Source: JABMOV01 sp964654545 (GTDB lineage Bacteria > Fidelibacterota > Marinisomatia > Marinisomatales > JABMOV01). Taken from it: DNA of 64,000 nucleotides. The DNA is taken from positions 1 through 64,000 of the forward strand of contig CAZZIU010000011.1 of assembly GCA_964654545.1 (NCBI GenBank), written 5' to 3'. Within the stretch, counting starts at the first letter, position 1, and each line of letters starts with the position of its first letter. The notes beneath the pieces were generated by a model. That model did not search any database. It had not been told where the DNA came from and worked only from the letters and a program-made list of their open reading frames with translations. Of this stretch, positions 60,709 to 64,000 are shown in pieces. The translations under genes were made by a program, and so were the position numbers.

Positions 60709-62262
60709 ATGCTGCCTGTTCATAAATCAAAAATCTGGATTCTTTTACCTGCATTATTTTTATTAGCTGCCTGTTCTGAAAATAAAAGAGACGCCGACAC
60801 ATTGATCCTTGCTTACCCGGCAGATATTCGAGGATTTGATCCAGCCACAGCAACCGATTTTCGCAGCGGACGAACCATGTCGTTTGTCTATGATAATCTG
60901 GTGCGCTTTGATATGGGTACAGAGCTGGTTCCCTGCCTGGCAAAAACGTGGGACATTTCAGACGACGGTACCGTTTTTACCTTTCATCTTCGCAAAGACG
61001 CTGAATTTTATGACGGGAATAAAATAACAGCGGGCGATGTGATATATTCATTCACCCGCATACTGAGGCCGGAAACCGCCTCTCCCCAATCGTGGCTATT
61101 TGATCGCATTTCCGGCTCAGATGAAGTTCTACACGGCGAAGCAGAAACACCATCGGGCATGACTGCACCCAACGACAGCACGGTTATTATTCGCATTGAT
61201 GAGCCCTTTGCACCATTCATTCAATATTTGGCGATGCCTTCTGCCGCCGTCGTGAATTATCGACAAATCAAACACATCATTACTGAACCGGCAGGTAGCG
61301 GTCCCTGGCGATTGGATCATTGGGAGCGGGATGGAGAAATCGTGTTTGTCCGCAATGAAGATTATTGGGGACAAAAAACAAAAATGCAACAATTTCGAAT
61401 AAGAATATTATCTGAACCCATGACAAGAAGCGCCGAATTCGAGGCAGGAAATTTGGATTTACTGGATGTGCCCAATGTGGAAGTCCGCGCCTGGAAGAAG
61501 CACCCAAAATGGGGTAACTATTTTTACAAGGAGGATGATTTAAGCCTGTACTATGTAGGCATGAATTGTTCCCGACCACCCTTTGATAATGTTCAGGTAC
61601 GTAAAGCCATGAATATGGCTGTTGATAGAGAAAAAATTATTGAAGTCATTCGCTTTGGTGTGGGCATTCCAGCCTCAGGCCCGGTGCCCCCAAGTTTAGT
61701 TAGTGGAGACCGGCTTTCCCCTTATCCATACAATCCGGAACATGCATTAGAATTATTGAAAGAGGCCGGGTATCCGGATGGGTTTGATACAAAACTTTGG
61801 GTGGCCGGTGACACAGAAATGTACCATGTGCTGGAAGCCATGCAGTCCTATTGGCAGGCAATCGGTATACGAGTTGAAATCTTATTAAGCGATTGGAATG
61901 TTTTTCGCACGGCCGTTAAGGAGGGTAAGCCAGACCTTTATTATTTGAGCTGGTTTGCCGATTATCCGGATGGAGAAAATTTCCTCTATCCGCTCTTTCA
62001 CTCCAAGGAATCCATGGTAAAACGTAACCGCTTCAGCAACGCTGAAATTGATACGTTAATTGAAAAGATACAGGCATTACCCGCTTCCCCACAACGAGAG
62101 AACCTCATTGCAAGAGCCAACCGCAGGGTTTTCGAAGAAGCGCCCTGGGTGTTTCTCTGGTATCCTGAAAGCAACGTGGTCATTCAACCATGGTTAAAAG
62201 GTTTTTCTTCCAAGTTGATATTTAATGCCCAGCGTTACAACGAATGGTACAAGGAATTCTGA
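60709..62262 (+). CDS. Peptide ABC transporter substrate-binding lipoprotein
   Basis: A family 5 extracellular solute-binding protein (DppA/OppA type) of 517 residues from ATG 60709. The N-terminus is a lipoprotein signal ending LLAACSE. The family start ADTLILAYPADIRGFDPATATD, then LVPCLAKTWDISDDGTVFTFHLRKDAEFYDG (in part) and NVQVRKAMNMAVDREKIIEVI are typical. The substrate is probably a di- or oligopeptide. A longer frame from 60628 would place 27 polar residues before the signal and is less likely. The stop overlaps the permease start (TGATG). Confidence 0.93.
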   Translation: MLPVHKSKIWILLPALFLLAACSENKRDADTLILAYPADIRGFDPATATDFRSGRTMSFVYDNLVRFDMGTELVPCLAKTWDISDDGTVFTFHLRKDAEFYDGNKITAGDVIYSFTRILRPETASPQSWLFDRISGSDEVLHGEAETPSGMTAPNDSTVIIRIDEPFAPFIQYLAMPSAAVVNYRQIKHIITEPAGSGPWRLDHWERDGEIVFVRNEDYWGQKTKMQQFRIRILSEPMTRSAEFEAGNLDLLDVPNVEVRAWKKHPKWGNYFYKEDDLSLYYVGMNCSRPPFDNVQVRKAMNMAVDREKIIEVIRFGVGIPASGPVPPSLVSGDRLSPYPYNPEHALELLKEAGYPDGFDTKLWVAGDTEMYHVLEAMQSYWQAIGIRVEILLSDWNVFRTAVKEGKPDLYYLSWFADYPDGENFLYPLFHSKESMVKRNRFSNAEIDTLIEKIQALPASPQRENLIARANRRVFEEAPWVFLWYPESNVVIQPWLKGFSSKLIFNAQRYNEWYKEF

Positions 62263-63209
62263 TGGGCCGATATGTTTTAAAGCGAATTTTGCAGACGATT
62301 CCGGTTTTACTGGGCGTGGTCGTTATTACCTTTATTTTGATGTATATCGTACCCGGCGACCCGGTGCAGTCTATGGTTGGCGAGCGATATGACGAGGCAA
62401 CGGTTCAACGCCTTCGGGAAGAATTGCATATGGACGATCCCATGTGGATGCAATTTTTCCGTTACTTGTGGAATGTATTGCACGGCGATTTTGGCACATC
62501 TTTCTATTCGGGAGAAACCGTTGCATCACAGATTCTGGATAAATTTCCCAATACCATGGTTCTCGCTTTGACGGCAATGGTAATCGCGGTTTTTGTTGGT
62601 CTAACAATTGGCATTATTTCCTCGCTCAAACCACGATCGCTACTGGATAAAGGGACCATGTTTTTCGCATTGATAGGCATTTCTGCGCCTGTATTTTGGG
62701 TCGGGCTTATGTTGGTTCTTTTTGTGGGCGTCTACCTGCGATGGTTGCCACCCACAGGGTTTGGCGGCATTGAATATGTCATTTTACCGGCGATTACCCT
62801 GGGTTTACGCTCCGCGGCTTATTTGGCGCGACTTACACGAGCATCCATGCTGGAAATACTGGATCAGCATTACATCCGCACCGCGCGCATGAAAGGTCTC
62901 CCGGAATGGAAGGTAATATTGAAGCATGCCTTTCCCAATACGTTGGTCCCGGTTATTACCGTCATTGGTACGGATTTCGGCAGTTATTTATCAGGAGCCG
63001 TTCTTACCGAATCCATATTTGGGTGGCCAGGGCTTGGCCGATTAGCATTGGATGCCATTTTAAAGCGAGATTTCCCGGTAATACAGGGCACCGTTCTTTT
63101 TATGGCAGTCATTTTTATTTTGGCCAACCTGATCGTTGACATTCTTTACGGTATAGTAGACCCACGAATTCGAATGAAACGCCAGTCGCGAGGTCACCAT
63201 GAAGAATAA
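62262..63209 (+). CDS. DppB-type peptide ABC transporter permease
   Basis: A 315-residue membrane protein with six predicted segments. It opens RYVLKRILQTIPVLLGVVVITF as DppB proteins do, with a large periplasmic loop after the first helix (PGDPVQSMVGERYDE). The EAA-type loop that contacts the ATPase lies near YIRTARMKGLPEWKVILKHAFPN in part. The C-terminus ends DPRIRMKRQS. It pairs with the next gene, the DppC-type permease, whose start overlaps its last codons by 11 bases. Confidence 0.95.
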   Translation: MGRYVLKRILQTIPVLLGVVVITFILMYIVPGDPVQSMVGERYDEATVQRLREELHMDDPMWMQFFRYLWNVLHGDFGTSFYSGETVASQILDKFPNTMVLALTAMVIAVFVGLTIGIISSLKPRSLLDKGTMFFALIGISAPVFWVGLMLVLFVGVYLRWLPPTGFGGIEYVILPAITLGLRSAAYLARLTRASMLEILDQHYIRTARMKGLPEWKVILKHAFPNTLVPVITVIGTDFGSYLSGAVLTESIFGWPGLGRLALDAILKRDFPVIQGTVLFMAVIFILANLIVDILYGIVDPRIRMKRQSRGHHEE

Positions 63210-64000
63210 CATCCAATCCCCATGGACGGTTGCCAGAAAACGACTGGCAAAAGATAAAGCTGCTGTTATTGGATTAGCTCTGGTGCTGCTGGTTGTGGTT
63301 GCCGGATTGTTTGCGCCCTTTATCGCCCCAATGGACCCCAACGCGCAGGTACTGGAATTCATGAATCAACCACCGGGGTTTCAGGGGGAGGTCATTCGCT
63401 ATCGCCTGCAACCGCATTTACCGCTTCAAATGGTAGCGGTTAAAGCCTTTACTGAAACAGACAGGCAGGTCGAATATCTGGACTACCTGGATAGAAAATT
63501 TGTGCTAGATCGTGCGCAGTTGGAGGGGATAGAAAAATCAGAGTGGCACAGCGTAAATCGCTACTGGTTGGGAACAGATAATTTTGGTCGAGACGTGCTT
63601 TCGAGACTTGTACATGGCGCGCGAATATCACTCGTTGTTGGAATCAGTGCATCAACACTTTCTTTGATTGTTGGCCTATTGCTGGGAGCTGTCGCCGGAT
63701 ACTACGGCGGCTGGCTTGAAACAATAATAATGCGATTTACAGATATCATGTTTGGTTTTCCCACGCTTTTATTTCTCATTGGAATTACAGCTGCTTTTGA
63801 ACCGAGTTTAATGGTTGTCTTTATGGCAATAGGATTTGTTACGTGGCCCGGTATGGCTCGTCTTATGCGCGGGCAGGTTATGGCTGTAAAAGAACGGGAA
63901 TACGTGAAAGCGGCGACAGTGCTGGGTTTTGGCAAATGGCATATTTTATGGCGACATGTGGTACCCAATTGCCTGGCCCCGGTTATTGTAGCCTATACAT
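63199..64000 (+). CDS. DppC-type peptide ABC transporter permease, cut by the window end
   Basis: The frame from ATG 63199 stays open to the last base (267 codons seen). The first helix ALVLLVVVAGLFAPFIAP is followed by a periplasmic region of about 85 residues rich in charged residues, longer than in typical DppC. The conserved WLGTDNFGRDVLSRLVHGAR comes next, then further helices and the EAA loop (EYVKAATVLGFGKWHILWRH). The expected ATPases (DppD, DppF) would lie beyond the window. Confidence 0.92.
   Translation, partial: MKNNIQSPWTVARKRLAKDKAAVIGLALVLLVVVAGLFAPFIAPMDPNAQVLEFMNQPPGFQGEVIRYRLQPHLPLQMVAVKAFTETDRQVEYLDYLDRKFVLDRAQLEGIEKSEWHSVNRYWLGTDNFGRDVLSRLVHGARISLVVGISASTLSLIVGLLLGAVAGYYGGWLETIIMRFTDIMFGFPTLLFLIGITAAFEPSLMVVFMAIGFVTWPGMARLMRGQVMAVKEREYVKAATVLGFGKWHILWRHVVPNCLAPVIVAYT

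Overview
The window is a chromosomal replication-origin neighbourhood, followed by a central-metabolism and peptidase-rich region, from a Gram-negative heterotroph. Evidence for an outer membrane includes a SurA chaperone, a predicted outer-membrane barrel, lipobox proteins, a CpoB-like TPR protein and an OmpA-domain MotB. The combination of NifJ, a homodimeric-type pyruvate dehydrogenase E1, many peptidases, PPDK, phenylalanine hydroxylase and tryptophanase would fit a marine FCB-group bacterium such as Marinimicrobia (SAR406). That placement is an inference; no rRNA is present to confirm it. I saw no tRNA or rRNA genes, CRISPR arrays, insertion sequences or prophage genes.

Layout. 0-12.4 kb: a partial exported protein and dnaA on the minus strand, then a tight plus-strand run rpmH-yidD-yidC-mnmE-mnmG-mfd-(PpiC-type lipoprotein)-surA. 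The usual rnpA between rpmH and yidD is missing. Two near-perfect parS sites (GTTTCACGTGAAAC core) lie at the starts of mnmG and mfd. 12.36-12.75 kb: an AT-rich gap with DnaA boxes and a DnaA-trio-like repeat, the best oriC candidate. 13.5-21.2 kb: dnaN-recF-dciA-gyrB-gyrA-yggS. 21.2-27.6 kb: a short nucleoside-phosphorylase-like protein, prolyl oligopeptidase, an orphan receiver, psuG, small unknowns and a MATE exporter. 27.7-38.4 kb: nifJ with its dihydroorotate-dehydrogenase-like partner, then aceE-aceF-lpdA, so two routes from pyruvate to acetyl-CoA lie side by side. 38.5-48.5 kb: M16, M1 and M32 peptidases, a RibD/DHFR-like reductase, mutM, an orphan NarL-type regulator, phhA and a TPR lipoprotein.

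48.6-56.3 kb holds the most unusual locus: seven co-directional genes between a strong sigma70-type promoter and a strong terminator. They encode an exported FxLYD/coiled-coil protein, a CpoB-like TPR protein, a predicted outer-membrane barrel fused to coiled coil and TPR, MotA, MotB, a reduced FliF-like protein and a FliG-like protein. The stator keeps its ion-channel Asp and MotA prolines. The FliF-like protein keeps an RBM3-like domain and the C-terminal FliG-binding helix. The FliG-like protein has lost the FliM-binding EHPQ motif. No rod, hook, filament, export or FliM/FliN genes are present in the window. This looks like a flagellar rotor-stator core re-used in a non-flagellar trans-envelope machine.

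56.4-64 kb: tryptophanase, convergent ppdK, and the start of a peptide ABC transporter operon cut by the window end. Together with the peptidases these genes suggest a peptide- and amino-acid-using lifestyle feeding pyruvate into NifJ/PDH and, through PPDK, into phosphoenolpyruvate.
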